From contig JAYGXS010000001.1 of the NCBI GenBank assembly GCA_036362985.1, forward strand, positions 40,695,710 through 40,759,709: a DNA stretch of 64,000 bases, in the 5' to 3' direction. The first letter of the stretch is position 1, and each line of letters starts with the position of its first letter. Positions 22,560-35,300 of this stretch are shown piece by piece. The notes under the pieces are model-generated. The model saw only the letters and a list, made by a program, of their open reading frames with translations. It was not told the DNA's origin and made no database searches. The position numbers and the translations under genes were made by a program. The stretch comes from Ligula intestinalis (taxonomy: Eukaryota > Platyhelminthes > Cestoda > Diphyllobothriidea > Diphyllobothriidae).

Positions 22560-23930
22560 AATAAAATACATCAGTAATTAGAACGTGGTACTAGTATATT
22601 TTTGAAGGAAGTCTACTTTGGCCTATATTTTGCAAGCCGTCCACGGATGATTCTTCATGATGTGGATAGTTTCAGTCTTCAGTAAGCATGCGTCGCTTGT
22701 GAACTTCCACTGTTATGTGGTTTGTGTCCCTAATTTTATTCATCGTGAATGGAAGAATTTTTCACTGAAAAGGTTGGAATAATACTTTCGAAATAAAGTC
22801 CACTTAACATAACTTTGCAGTCTTCGCTTGAATGCACATAGGTAAGTTAATAACCTAATTTTAACTGGCGAGTTATTTCAGAGAAAACTATACCCGAAGG
22901 CAAAAGTAGAGAGCTCTTAGATGTGGAGGCTGTGGGAGGAGGTAAGGTTGTAAGGACAACTAACGGGGGAACCGTCACCTGACGTCTAGTCCTCGTGGGG
23001 GGAGGGGGGAGAGGAAGGGGCAGGTCATTTGGGTGGCTGTAGGATAGGGAACAAAGAGATGACGGCTCATTCGACATGCCAAGGGGCGGGAGTTCACACA
23101 TGCCGACTTCATTCTTAGCCTGCTGGCACAGTCAATTGTTTCCTAATCCATCAACAGACAAACGTTCGTCTGACGTGGGCAGGTGGCAGTTCCAGGCCTA
23201 CCCGCCTGGCAACACAGGTAGGTGTCTCGAACACGATGCTAGAAAACAAATGGCAGCAGTTTGAACGATCACCAGGGCTGTGACGGTTTGAAGATATTTA
23301 TCAGAATGGGAACCAGAAGCACACCTCCGCCCCCCCCCTCCCCGAAAACATAAGTGCAAATCCAACCGCAAATGATTCAAATCAAAAAACATAATAGCTA
23401 ACATCTTACGGTGTATTACCAGCCAGCTGCTGTCTTGCAACGATTGCGAGCGAAGAAACTTCTAAATGTAAGGCCATGGGACTATAGACAAGACCTAGGA
23501 AACCAGTAAGTTTACAGAGAAGTATACATTGATTTTGCGACGTAGCTGGGACGCTGCGAAAATTCTACAGCGGTACCACCTAATTTGGTCAGGTAAATCC
23601 TCTTTCCAAGTGCGATATAAGTTAGCAAGTCAAGTATTCAATTTTGTACAATGCGTGGGAAGCTGTGCACCAAAGGGGAAGTCGATCACCCCAATTTTAA
23701 TCAGTATGGAAGACCACTGTATCCTACCATACTGCGACTGACAGGGGCATACTACGACGCTTCCTCCGGGGTATCCAAATATTCCATCCTCATCGATCAC
23801 ACTTTTTCCCAATATCCAAAATATGAACCGATGGCTGGGGGTTTCCTTGATGCAGTTGGTCGCCCTAGTAGCAGTAACGTTGGTCTACCACTTGAGATAC
23901 CTCTAGCCCCAGAATTTTGCTTTACCGAAG
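22560..23930. other. No gene recognised; C- and G-rich low-complexity runs
   Basis: A G-rich patch at about 22998-23012 and a C run at about 23330-23341 are present. No domain or splice structure was recognised. Confidence 0.4.
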
Positions 23931-23934
23931 CGGT

Positions 23935-24165
23935 AGTTTAGTTTATTATTTAGCTCAGAGTAGTTTAGCTTTAAGTTCAGTTAGCTTTGCTAAGTATACT
24001 TTAGTTTAGTTCATTTAATATAGAGTACTTATTTAAGCATATTTATCTAACTTTGGTGGTATATAACTCAAGTAAACTCAAAGTAGGATTAAACCGAAAA
24101 ACTAAATAACAAACTAAAAGCTAAACTAAACTGAAACTGAAGCAAAACTACTAAAGCTAAAAGTA
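23935..24165. repeat. TTTAGTT-rich imperfect palindrome
   Basis: The left half is dominated by tttagtttag words (23935-24015) and the right half by ctaaactaaa words (24095-24165). The halves are roughly complementary and could form a long imperfect hairpin. It is low complexity, so common ancestry of the halves cannot be claimed. Confidence 0.5.
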
Positions 24166-24234
24166 ACCACGAGACGATGGGCTAGGAGTATCAAAGTGGG
24201 AAGACCAACCTTATTGTTGCCGTCAAACTCCTAA

Positions 24235-24264
24235 GACATGGATACATGGATACATGGATACATG
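24235..24264 (+). repeat. Short tandem repeat, unit GGATACAT
   Basis: Three to four tandem copies of the 8-bp unit. Confidence 0.85.
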
Positions 24265-24944
24265 CATTGAGGCCCCTCCTACAATTTAAGGTCTGTGCGG
24301 ACTAGGACACCAGCTCAATGGCTAACATATACACTTATTAGTAAAGTGCTGAAAGAAGATGCTGCACTTATCTCAGTCTTCTCAAAGTGAAAAGAAAAGT
24401 GACACTGGAGTGCGTACTTAAGTTGGTCATTTCTGTGTCGACAATCTGCGATTAATTTCGTGCATTTATTGGCCTTGCTTACTGGAAGTTTTTGCAGGAC
24501 ATGGGGTGCCTACCTTCATCAGCTTTTTCGTTTTGATCATTAATGTTTAACTGAGCGGCGAACAATCTGTAGCTACTAATACCATCCCGCATACACTTAC
24601 GGGGGGTGGGGTTGAAACAGGCTACGTCAACGGTGTATGAAAATAGGTGTGACTACTGAGGTGAAGATTCAGCCGCATGCCGATTTATACCTACAACAAG
24701 CCTTAATTTTGCTAACACAACAAGATGGGAGTTGCAAGAAAGAGTGCAAGGCCAAGCCCACATCTGCTTTGACCACTGAAGTCGAAGTCATGGGGCGGTG
24801 GAGGCTCCCAGTTGCATATGCATCTTCTTACTCCACTCCAGCACAGCAGTGAAGAGAACAGCTAAAAAAATGACACAGAGAGGTCAACCCTCAGCACATT
24901 TTCCTCCCCACTGAAAACAATCTGATGCACTCGAAGCTACTACG

Positions 24945-26060
24945 GTGCGCCAAAAAGCCGCGGCTTGCAAGGTTGCCAAGTAACGGGATAACTTGGACAC
25001 CGCAGTCAGCCTAGTGTGTCCTGTTGTGTGGAGGGGCTTACTGCGGGCTGAGAGTCAGGCTCAATGTTGCCTTCTTAACGTGGCCTTTAGGGTACCCAAG
25101 CACACACAGGAGCCTACCTAGCAAGGCGATATTGTTATGGCGCGTGTTGGAGTGTGTTCACGTACACCACCTTCGCCCTCTCTCATCTCCGGTCTTATCG
25201 ACTATTGTCTTGTCATGGGGTTCGGATATGAGGGTGGTCAGAGAGTGGGGTAGATTATCCGCAAGTCTATTTTCAACATAATCCAGTGGAAGTCACCGCG
25301 TTGCTACAGGTTGCTGTGGCTCGCGGTGGACATCGTTGAGAACGACTGTCGAACTGTCGTGCGTGTATGGGAGGAGGTGGAGGACTGAGAGTCAGGCTGC
25401 AATGTCTCCTTAATATGGCCTTTATGGCGCTCCCGCGCACGTGGGAGCCTACATAGCGAGCTGGCTGAGTCAAGTGAGCGCCTGTTGAAATACTTTCTCG
25501 CCAGCCATCAACACTTTCCTGCATCCCCGGCCTTATTGACTTTGTCTTTACACCGGAAACGGAGGTGGGAGTGGCGAGCGAGTGGGCAGATTCTCCGCGA
25601 GTCTGCTTTAACTGTTGTTTTCGTTTGCGGTAGCTTGCTGCGTTGCTCAGCTTGCTGCAGCCTTCGTGTTGCCTGCCCAGCTTGCCTTAGAGTCTGCTTC
25701 GGCTTGCTTCAGCGTTCGCTGCGGCTTGCTGGAGCACGCGGTGCCCATCGTAGAAATCGACGGGGGAACTGTCGTCGTCGTGTGTGTGTGGGCGGGGGGG
25801 GGGGGGGAGCGTTGGTGGCACGCGTAGGCACAGACTGAGGCCGCAACACCCACCTGAGCCTGATCTTGCCACTGGTCTTCTTCACTCTGTCTTGACACCG
25901 GGTACATTTAGTTGGACGAAGGAGGAGTGTTGTAGATACAGCGAAAGTCTACTATCACTTAAACATAATCAACGCGCAAGTCTCCGCCCCTTGCACCAAC
26001 ATTCTGTGGAGCACACGGTGGACCTCGACGGAATCGACAATCGAACTGTCCTATTTTTTG
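24945..26060 (+). repeat. GC-rich dispersed repeat D, three adjoining diverged units
   Basis: Three diverged units lie head to tail (about 24945-25375, 25376-25830, 25830-26060). Recurring words are gagagtcaggct, ggcctttatggcgctc, the cgcgagtct / cgcaagtct block, and ggagcacgcggtg before a cgtcgaa...gacgg...actgtc end. Other copies are at 35985, 37600 (inverted), 50470, 51475 and 52325. A G run of 14 lies at 25794-25807. The long open frames here are by-products of GC content. Confidence 0.6.
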
Positions 26061-26079
26061 TCCACTAGCCGATTTTTTT

Positions 26080-27025
26080 TCGAAATTCCGCTTACTGGGT
26101 TTTTGTGGCAAGCTCTGAGGATGTCCTCCAGTACGCGTTCGAAAGCTCAAAGCCCTCCCTCTCCTTATCTAAACAAGCTCTAAGACCCGATTAATATCGA
26201 AGATATGCTGGGGTTCATCGGCCAACAAGGTCAGAGAGTTAAAGACTTTTTAACTTCTGATTTACTCGGAGGAACTAAAGAGGCAGAAACCTAAGGAATT
26301 TAACAAGATAGGTTCTTAAAAAGAGGTTGCCGGGCGTAGAAAATAAAGTTGGCGGTCGGAAGGATGCTTGAAAACCAGAATACTACACAATTCACCCAGT
26401 TATCTCTAAATGAGGCTTGCTATGATAAAAATAAATTGCATATTATTGATGAGTATTCATCTGAAGTTTCCGTTGCATCTAATGGAGGCTGCATTAAAGG
26501 AATAATATGATAAGGTTATGTCCAATTCGTTAGTAAGGATGCTACATTGAAAGTAAGACTTAATCGCACCTTCAGATAGAATTGACTGAGTGTTTATGCA
26601 CAGAATAGGACACTGTAGAGGCAGCCTTTTTTTCGCCAAAATAGCCAAAAAATAAGAGCTTTTTACTCAATTATTAGGTTCCCGCACCAACACCCGCATG
26701 ATATGCTTATCAGGTTTCCATCTGACCCCCCTAGCTTCAAAGATAGGGTTGATTGATGAGCAGTCCACGTGGCCAACTGCCAGCCACGGCCGCTTATGAC
26801 GGACGCCCGTTTTTGCCGGGACCTCGCAACTTGCTTAATTTTAGGAGACGAGGAATGACCTGTTCACTCTGTGTGCTTGCCTTACTAGAAACATTAGTCT
26901 TGTCTCTGTAAACTCCATTTGGTGAACTCGACGGAGGGGAAGTTTGTCACCTGACGGTTAGTTGGGGGTTCATGGACTTACTGTATATCACTAAAACTCT
27001 TTAAACACCGAGTAAAGCGTTCAGA
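26080..27025. other. No gene recognised
   Basis: AT-rich sequence with short frames only; no repeats that I could match elsewhere in the window. Confidence 0.4.
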
Positions 27026-27029
27026 AATG

Positions 27030-27559
27030 GGCAGCAGCAGTTTAATTAGTGCACCTCATATACCCCTAGTCCCAGCGTTTGTCTTATGGAAACGGTGCTC
27101 ATAGGGCTTAGCGTAGGCAGTGGAACATACTTAAATAACTGTTATATGAATTTTTATTTTATTGTATTTAGAAATGTTGTTGATTTATATCTGTAGATTT
27201 TCCTAATCTGCATTGCCGTTTGACGTATTGCAGAAAAACCCAATTATCAAAATACAGGTTTCTTGAACTTCCTGCTTAGTAGGTCGTTTACATCAACTTA
27301 CCTGAGGTCCAACTTACCGTTCTGGCGTTAGATTAGTATAGTCCGAGGCGAGAAGGGCCGCGCACACCTTCGATTTACGTGCGGGACAACTTACTCCTAG
27401 CGGCCGTGAGAAACAAATTCTACTTTCCACTTGTTTCTACAAATTACTTTCTCTGCCTATCCTATTACCTCACCCCCAAAAACATCTATAATCACCGTTT
27501 CCGTAAAAAAATGCTGAGACTAGGGGTGAGTGCGGTGTACTACTAAGACTACCTTTGCC
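27030..27559. mobile_element. MITE-like family B, copy 2
   Basis: It shares ttgatttatatctgtagatt, caggtttcttgaacttcc, caacttacctgaggtccaac and cctatcctatta with copies 1 and 3. The ends are more diverged, but the left cccctagtcccagcgttt and the complementary right atgctgagactagggg still pair. Confidence 0.7.
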
Positions 27560-27564
27560 CAGAC

Positions 27565-28900
27565 ATGTTCAAAAGTCGGAAACACGGCTTAGGTAAGTTT
27601 TTAATCTTAAGTGCTATGCAGCGAAACTCTAGAGTTATTGATAAACGATACAGTTCAGGCTTGTGATTACAAATACTTCATCTTATCCGTGCATACCAGA
27701 TGAAGGCATATGTTTATTGTTAATCTGCAGTAGGTGACCTGAGTCGTGCAGAATGTCCAAATATGCAAATAATTGATAAGCATGCGCAAACCAACATTAA
27801 TTCACATAGTAAAACTTTGAAATAAATCAAATTAGCGAATTTAAAACGTGTGTGTACAAGTTTTTTCAGGTCTATACTAAAATCCCACCGAATACTCTAC
27901 ATTCGATGCGCAAAAACAATGCATGCTCTTCTGTCATATTAAACAGATTAGGACATTTTGTGGGCATTCGTTAGGCTCCAATTTCACGCAAATCCTTCAA
28001 TAAAGAAGAACAAACACGTAGTTTTCCTTAAAAAATGCTTTCGGGGCCTCAAATCCACCCAAAAAATCAAAATAACAAGACCAAATTCGCGTTGATCTGT
28101 AAACTCAAATTTGGAGCATGATTTTCTATGAGTTCTATCATCTACTGTAAACTGCGAGCATCCAAGCCCTTTTGCAATATAGAGTAGTTCTCTGCTAGTC
28201 TTGCAGTTGGGCCCTACGGGTAAGCTTGGCCACATCCGAGGTGCTATCACGGAAGCGCATTTTCCTACCTGTCCCCACCAGACCTGGAGAGTTTCCGGCT
28301 GCGCTACTTAAGGTGGGAGAAATACGGTCTGAAGGAAAAAAAGAGCATTTTTCACCCCTGAAAATAACTTAAGCGTGCCCCTTTACGTCTCAAGCTACGA
28401 GAATCCTGAGAAGAAGATTAATAGGGCAAAGCACTGCGGATATTGAAGGCATAATAAGGAGAAACACTATGACACAAACACCAAGAGAGACACTACACCC
28501 CTCTGAGTCCGCACAGGAAGCAAGGTTTCTTGTGAGGCGGAGGCGCACGTAATATGCCCACACTCGCCGACATTAGGCGCCTTTCCGGAGCTAGCACGTG
28601 CGTGTATCCGGAGGCAGAGGAGCTTTTTCTTGGGTGCAAACTCAGCGGGCCGATACCCTGCTCCCCTACTCCTGTCTCATGGCAGTTGAAGGTGAGCGGT
28701 GGGGAGGGGGTGGGGGAGTCGGGAGGAAAGTGCCAATCCATTTTCCCACACTCTCAAGGCGCTTGGATAAGTAGTTGGGGGGGGGGGGGGGGTGCAAAGG
28801 ACGACATCCGGCCCCTCAAACTACCGTTCCAAGTTTTTGTCCATGACAAGAAGACTTCTTGGGACTGGCTGCCTCGTTCCCGGACCGGGGGCGGGGGTGG
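27565..28900. other. No gene established; G run of 16 at 28777-28792
   Basis: An open frame at 28554-28943 (plus) is broken-looking: it is glycine-rich because of G runs. Its start encodes a short LADIRRLS stretch that echoes the real exon at 29.3 kb (see findings). The rest shows nothing. Confidence 0.4.
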
Positions 28901-29172
28901 GGGGCACACAAATTTGGTTAGCAAAGCAATGCACTGTTCCTGACTGGTTAAGGACACAGATACGGGCGCTTGAGGAGACACTTAGCTAGCTGTGCAGTTA
29001 GTTCCAAGCCTTAAGGTCAGATTACGAAACAGACTTCTAAGTAGGCGTACCAGCATACACGAATCGCAGGTCGGGCCTGTAGGCGCGTAGGGAGTGGTAA
29101 GTTCTACGCGGCAGACAGACAGGCAGACATTAAAGAAAAGCGCACGAAGGAGACGGCAGTGGTGGAGTTAGC

Positions 29173-29381
29173 ATGAGTGGACACATTGGTTTTCGTTCGC
29201 GCCTATTCGAAGCGCACGTGCAGGGAAAACGGGACAATAACCTCCTGGAGGCACAGATGCGGAAGCTGGAGAAGGAGCATCGAGAGCGACTTGAAGTTAT
29301 CAGGAGGTCAGCCGGAAAGGCGGAGGCGACACTGCCGGACATTAGGAGGCTCTCATCTAAGGCACAGAAACTGAGTGAACA
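29173..29381 (+). CDS. Exon 1 of the coiled-coil gene
   Basis: 209 nt, 69 codons plus two bases. Continuing past the donor would meet TAG at once (29383-29385), which fits an exon end. The coding strand is purine-rich, unlike the surrounding sequence. Confidence 0.65.
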
Positions 29382-32300
29382 GTAGGTGGATCCCTTTCAG
29401 TCGTTACCTCTGTTTGTGTTAACTGAACTGGTTACACTGAGCGAGAAAGCAGGCTAAGGATTACTTGTATGGCCACCTAAACAAGACACAGAAATAGGAA
29501 CGTCCCGCCTTAAGATGGTCATGCGTATAATTCCAGGAAAGGTAAGTAGATCCCTGTTCAAACTAGCCCTGACATGTTGATAAGCCTAAGAGCAGTTCAC
29601 AGAGTTTAATTACTCGTGTTTTAATCCCAGCTTGAAAAACTTTAGCTGACTCAGACCCGGCGTTTAAAACTCACCCGTGGTCATGATCGTTTACGTACCA
29701 CGGGAAAAGGAACCACTCCTGATGGAGGTGACTTTAAGCTCAATTCCAGGGAAAGTAGGGTTAGGAGTGAGAATAAGGTTGGAGTTAGGGCTAGTGTTAG
29801 GGTTACGACATGTAAATAGTTATTCCTCCTAGAATTTATCGCATAGCCACCTCTATGTAGAAGAGGAGGGGTGCTCCTATTACTGCGGTGGCCTAAACGA
29901 TCCCCATATCATAGTTGAAGGCTTCAAAGCGACAAATAATACTCACTGCAGACAGGTAGTATTGCCAACAAAGATAAGGGGAATGAAATGGTCATTTCTG
30001 GCTTATTAGTGGTCGTCAGCCAGACAAACCCAGATCCGAGTGGTGGTCCACCCGAGCCTTGAACTCGCGACCTTTTTAACCAGAGTCAAAGGCCCTAAGC
30101 ATTGAGCCACGAGCTCGTTGTCTCGCCGTTTTAGGTCAGGGGATATTGACACTCGCTGATGAACGTTCGCCTGACCGCTAACGGAACTCACCTGTCCCAT
30201 TTTGCCTTGGGCCTCGACAGAGGCCCTGACGGTTACTTGGGTCTGCGAATGGCTGGCTGACGACAGCTGATAAGCCAGAACTGGCCACTCCAGTCTCATT
30301 TTTCTTTGCCGGTGATACTAGATGCCTAGGCTACTAGCCGTTTTGGTTCTTAGGGCCTCTGTCAAGGCCCAAGGCAGAGCGGGACAGATGAGTTCCGTTA
30401 GGGGTCAGGTGAACGTTCATCAACGAATACTCATTGTCTTTTTTCTAAATATCAATAACTAAAGTGAACACTTATGCTGACAATCAATTCGGTTATATAA
30501 TGAGAAAAAATACGGCGAAAAGGTTGGCACATGGTAGACAGCCTCACTGAAAATCCATGAGATCTAAAAGTATATATAGCTGTCTCGAAAATTACTGCAA
30601 GGGAGTACGTGAATTGCAACGCACAGCTGGAATTCACATGCATTTTGCAGTTACACCTTAACCGTTAATAACAACTTCAAGGATGGTGGCTTCGTGGCAT
30701 ATGCACGTAGCTTTACTTATCATTCCTCTTACATTTAGGTTGATATGCATCACACTTGTGGTAAAGGAGCGCTTTGATAACACTTAATGAACACTTCATT
30801 AATTTCCTCAGAAATTCATTTCTGTTCATGGTATACCTAATTACATTTAAGGTCTCTAGGCATAGGCTAAATTTGTAAGTGCATATTCGGGCTGAAACCC
30901 GTCCATCACTGCGTAACAAACACCTGCTGCCAACGGACAGACTGTACTATTTTCACAACCCAGGTACTAGCTAAAAGGCTCAATACACGTATTTCAACGG
31001 ATTTCATTCGCTGCTTGACATAATTGCGCGGGTTCCGGTTCATCAGTGGGTCCCCCAGCTATCCCTGTTTGCTTTCTGGTTGATATACCGGTTTTGAAAG
31101 TTCAGCATAGACCGAAATTGTAAGTGTATATTTTTATATGGGTTTACGCGTATCTGATACTGTATATATCCGATCTAATACCAACAAGACTGCAAGCTCG
31201 TAGCTCAATGGTTAAGACGTTGGTCTCTGACCGGAGAGACGCGAGTTCGAAACTCGAGGGTGGCAGCAATTTCAGCAGCAACACTGGCATTGGGTATCAC
31301 TATCTGATGACGGCAAATAAGCCACAAATGGCCATTGTAGTGTCCCATGTCTTTGTCGGTAATGTTCTCCTGTATATAGATCTATGCCTATAGACCATAA
31401 ATATAGTGATGCATACCGTGAACAGAAATTAATTTCTAAAGAAGTTAAAAAGCGAACTTTCAAAACCATCATATCAACCAGAAAGCAAACAAGGAAAGTT
31501 GGGAGACCCCTCGCAGCTGTGTCAAGCAGCGGCAGAATACCAGCAAAACACGTATCTAAGCCTTTTAGCTAAAACCTGGACTGCAAGCATGACAAATTAC
31601 AAAATCACTTAATACAGAACCGGCGTCAAGTAGTGTGTACAGGCAGTGGAAAATTCGGCTGTTTAAGGACGCCAGTGCGATGGACATTCCTGCCTTCTTA
31701 GCCGTCCTCAGTTATCCTTACTTATGCTCACTTTTGTGGTTCCCCGGGGCCCTAAACTTGCGTCCCCTGGTCATGGGCCGTAATTAGGTCCTAGATAGTG
31801 AGCGGTGAATCGTTTCTTCTGCTGGTTGCGATCAGGAAAATTAATTGAAGACGGCTAGAAAGCCAGAAGTGACCATCTCAGTCTTCCTGTTCTTTGTCAG
31901 GCTTTCCTTCCGCCTAAATTCCCTTTTATTCCAGATGGAACTCTCTGTGTGAACTTCCACCATCCGGTTAACTTCAATCTAAATTGAGTCAGGATGTACG
32001 ATAGATTTTAGGTAGTCTCAATCACGTGGCCAAAGTTGTGGTTGTCAACTGAGGCTCCTTGCCCCTTTTCTTCAGTGCGCACCAACCACGATGTCTTAAT
32101 TTAGTAGACGAGAGGGAGTGAGCTGTAATCCTGGTCATCTGGATTTGTTGGTCATAGTTGGCCATTTACAGATGGCGTGGATTTACTGATGTACCAGAAA
32201 TACTGAGATTACAGTCTCCCAAGTAAATAGGGAAAAGGTCTTCCCGCCTGCGCGACTGAACAAAGTAATAAAAGGACAAAGGCATACGACACGAGAAAAG

Positions 32301-35300
32301 GATTTAGTCAGATTTTCATTACAGAACCAATCACAATTTCGAAATAAGCAGTCGATCGGACAAAAATTCGGCCTACGGAGGGGTCGTGGGTACGCCATGG
32401 GATCTAAAGTTGTATGGGCTGGTCTCTTATCCATCGGTGTATATTCGACAGCCAGTTATAGGCTATGAGGCTAGATTTAGGAAACCCAATGAAATTTTAA
32501 TTTAGGGTCCCAAATAGTTTATTTAAACCACAGAATATTTGTGCATGATGATTAAAATGGCTCAGTGGTGCCCAACTGGACACAATCGTCAAATTTATAT
32601 TAACTTTTTATCATCACTTTATAACCTCTATCTAGTGATGACGTAAGGATAATATACAATTGATAAAAAGTCGATGATTACGGATGATTGATACTCTTTG
32701 CCTTATCGGCATTGACTCAGGTTGTGATACTGATTATCATGTCGTCCATTCTGAAGCTTTTTCAGTCATGATAGGATGCGGGATTTTTAACGAGCTTCGT
32801 TCTGACCACTAAAAAAATTTATGTACTGTAAAATGTAGCTACTTAAATAGTATGCGTATTTATCATTGATTTTGACTGTTTTTATAAATTTCAAATATAT
32901 TTTATGGAAACATATACGACAAAATTATTTCTTGTACTCGTTTGGTAACAAATTACGTCGCCTTTAAATTTTATACTTGAGGAAAGTGTATCTTTTGGTT
33001 TTAGAGAAATGTCTAATAATGAGCTTTTTTACGATTATGGTGTGTTCATTCATAATACATCGCATCCGTCAATTTATTAATGCTGCCTATATGGTTTAAA
33101 GCATGCTCCACTTCTATTGCAAAATTTCATGAGAACTATGTGAGTTCTTTCTCAAACTGTAGGCGAAAACGTATTTTACCTTAAACATAATGCATACAGT
33201 GCGCAGCTTGTATACCTTGAATTCAAGTGAAGCAGTCAGTAGGTTTCAAAATTATTGGGCAATTTGATAACTTTCTGAAAACCAAAAGATACCCTTTATT
33301 TAAGTATAAAATTAAACGAAGGTGTAATTTGCTACCAAACAAGTGAAAGAAATATTTTTTCGTGTATGTTTTCTATAAAATATATTTGAATTTATAAAGG
33401 AAGTCAAAATAAATGACAAAAACGCAGAAATTTTAAGTAGTTGCTTTTTCAGTACACTTGTCTTTTTCGAAGTCAGAATGAAGCTCGTTAAAAAGCCCGC
33501 ATCCTATCATGACTGAGCTACCGAAAATTCTACGCGTTAATCAGTATTGCAACCTTACTCAATGCCGATTAGCGAAGGAGTATCAATCATTCGCATATGT
33601 TGGCATGTTGCATGAATTCTGGCGCGGACGGCATTGTGGACGTTTCCTCTTACCGTGTCCTGTTTAGGCGGCCGTGAAAGTCATCCTTACTATGTTTTCT
33701 TATAAGGACGAGTTTCTGCATTATTTAAGAAATAATAGTCACGCCACCTACTTCTTACACATGAGTATGAATTTTGGAATCCCTTGAGTGCTTATACACT
33801 TCATGCTCACTGTTAAATAGCTATTTACAACCTCATTTGACACACATCACGTTCTTTTATTGCTGTTATTAATATTCGTGACAAAAAAGCAATTGCATAT
33901 TACTAGGTGTTTTTGGCAGCTTCTTAATACACCTTTGGACACCTCTGTTAAAACTTAATGGCCTTAATATTACGGGCTTGGATCACCCCGAGGCAGCCCA
34001 GTAGTTCACGATTGTTCTGAATGAATTTCCTATTAGAGAGTATTTCAAACGTTGCATTGGACTTCTTGGGGCCTCATATACTCAATAAAATGTATGAAAA
34101 CATTTGTTATCTCATTCCTTTCTGAATTACCACAACTGAGCAAAACTCCAGTTTTTGTTCACGAAGTAAACCCGTATGCAATTCACAAGGGAGCCCAAGA
34201 ATACTATCCTTGGAAGTAATTTTGGTGTGGATACTGATTCGAGCAAGGAACCACAGAATTTTCTCTCGTTAAGTGACAGTTACATTTAGATCTAACTACT
34301 GTGTATTTGTCGCATAAGTGTCTACTTATTTCTTAAAAGTAGGTATGATTGGCTTTACTAATTTGGCGTCAGCTGTTTGCCAAGTATGGTGCACATCCAT
34401 ATGTAAGAATGACTTCCGCACGGAAATCCTAGTAGTTCATACCCATATATCCCGCCCAAGTCCCGCCCACTTTTTGTTAGCCAGCATGGCTGCTCAGTCC
34501 ATCCAATATAACAATGAGCCTCCACAGAATTCTTAGTAACTCCTGCCCTAGCTTGAGTTTAGTTTTTGTTTACTTTCGCTTTCAGTTTAATTTATTTTTA
34601 GTTTACTTCGTTGCACCTTTTTGGTTAAGAATCTATTAGGAATTTTACCAAGATGAGGAAGAAAGCCTATCTTACCTTTTATCTCTAAAATTTGAGTCAA
34701 TATAGAGATGGCATATATTCAATTTAGAATCGACTTCGAGTCGATATTCGATTTCATCCAATTAGGCACTATTGACACCTGTTGTTTCCTATTGGTTCTA
34801 TCTTCATGTTAGTTACCACGCGCATACATTGGGCTATTTAGATAATTATTTAGATTATTTTCTATTTTTACACGCTCTTGTTTTAAAATTATTTTCTCTT
34901 TTCCTTGATATGCCCATCCGCCACCGCCGGTTCCGTGCTGCAAAATACTAGGGTTTTCGTGTGCTGTATTGAGCTTTAAATATAACTTTTATCGTCCAGC
35001 CTAGTGAAAATCTTATCTCAAAATTGAGTTCGTGTAACTTGGGGATTAATGACCACAAGGAGAACTCAGCCGTCGCATAAAGATTACGGAAAATAGTCCC
35101 GGAGTGATACTACGTTCCGTTTCAATGTATTTTATTTTTACATTCTTGCATCTTACAGGCTAGCAGAAAAAATGCGTATAAGGCGCCAGTCGGTGGGATT
35201 GCCGAAACAAAGACCACCTCACGCCTCGAGGCAGATGACTGCCATTGGTGGAGAACTGAGAGGCAGGAGAGCAGTTTTGGATAATCGCACCAGTAGGGAC

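Larger units (their letters stand above)
29382..35158 (+). other. Intron of the coiled-coil gene (5.8 kb)
   Basis: It carries SINE copies, fold-back family G with a nested SINE, fold-back family A and telomere-like words. No competing exon was recognised. The stretches 31600-32670 and 33650-35150 hold nothing I can name. Confidence 0.5.

Noticed and set aside
24241..24264. Short spaced repeats as a CRISPR-like array
   Set aside because: Direct 8-bp tandem units without spacers in a eukaryotic genome; a simple microsatellite.
25485..25907. Several overlapping open frames of 60-117 codons on both strands
   Set aside because: They lie in GC-rich repeat D, overlap on both strands and run through G and GT homopolymers; no domain or splice support.
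28554..28943. Open frame of 129 codons, plus strand
   Set aside because: Glycine runs come from G homopolymers and there is no conserved domain; only its first residues echo a real exon, which is reported as a finding.
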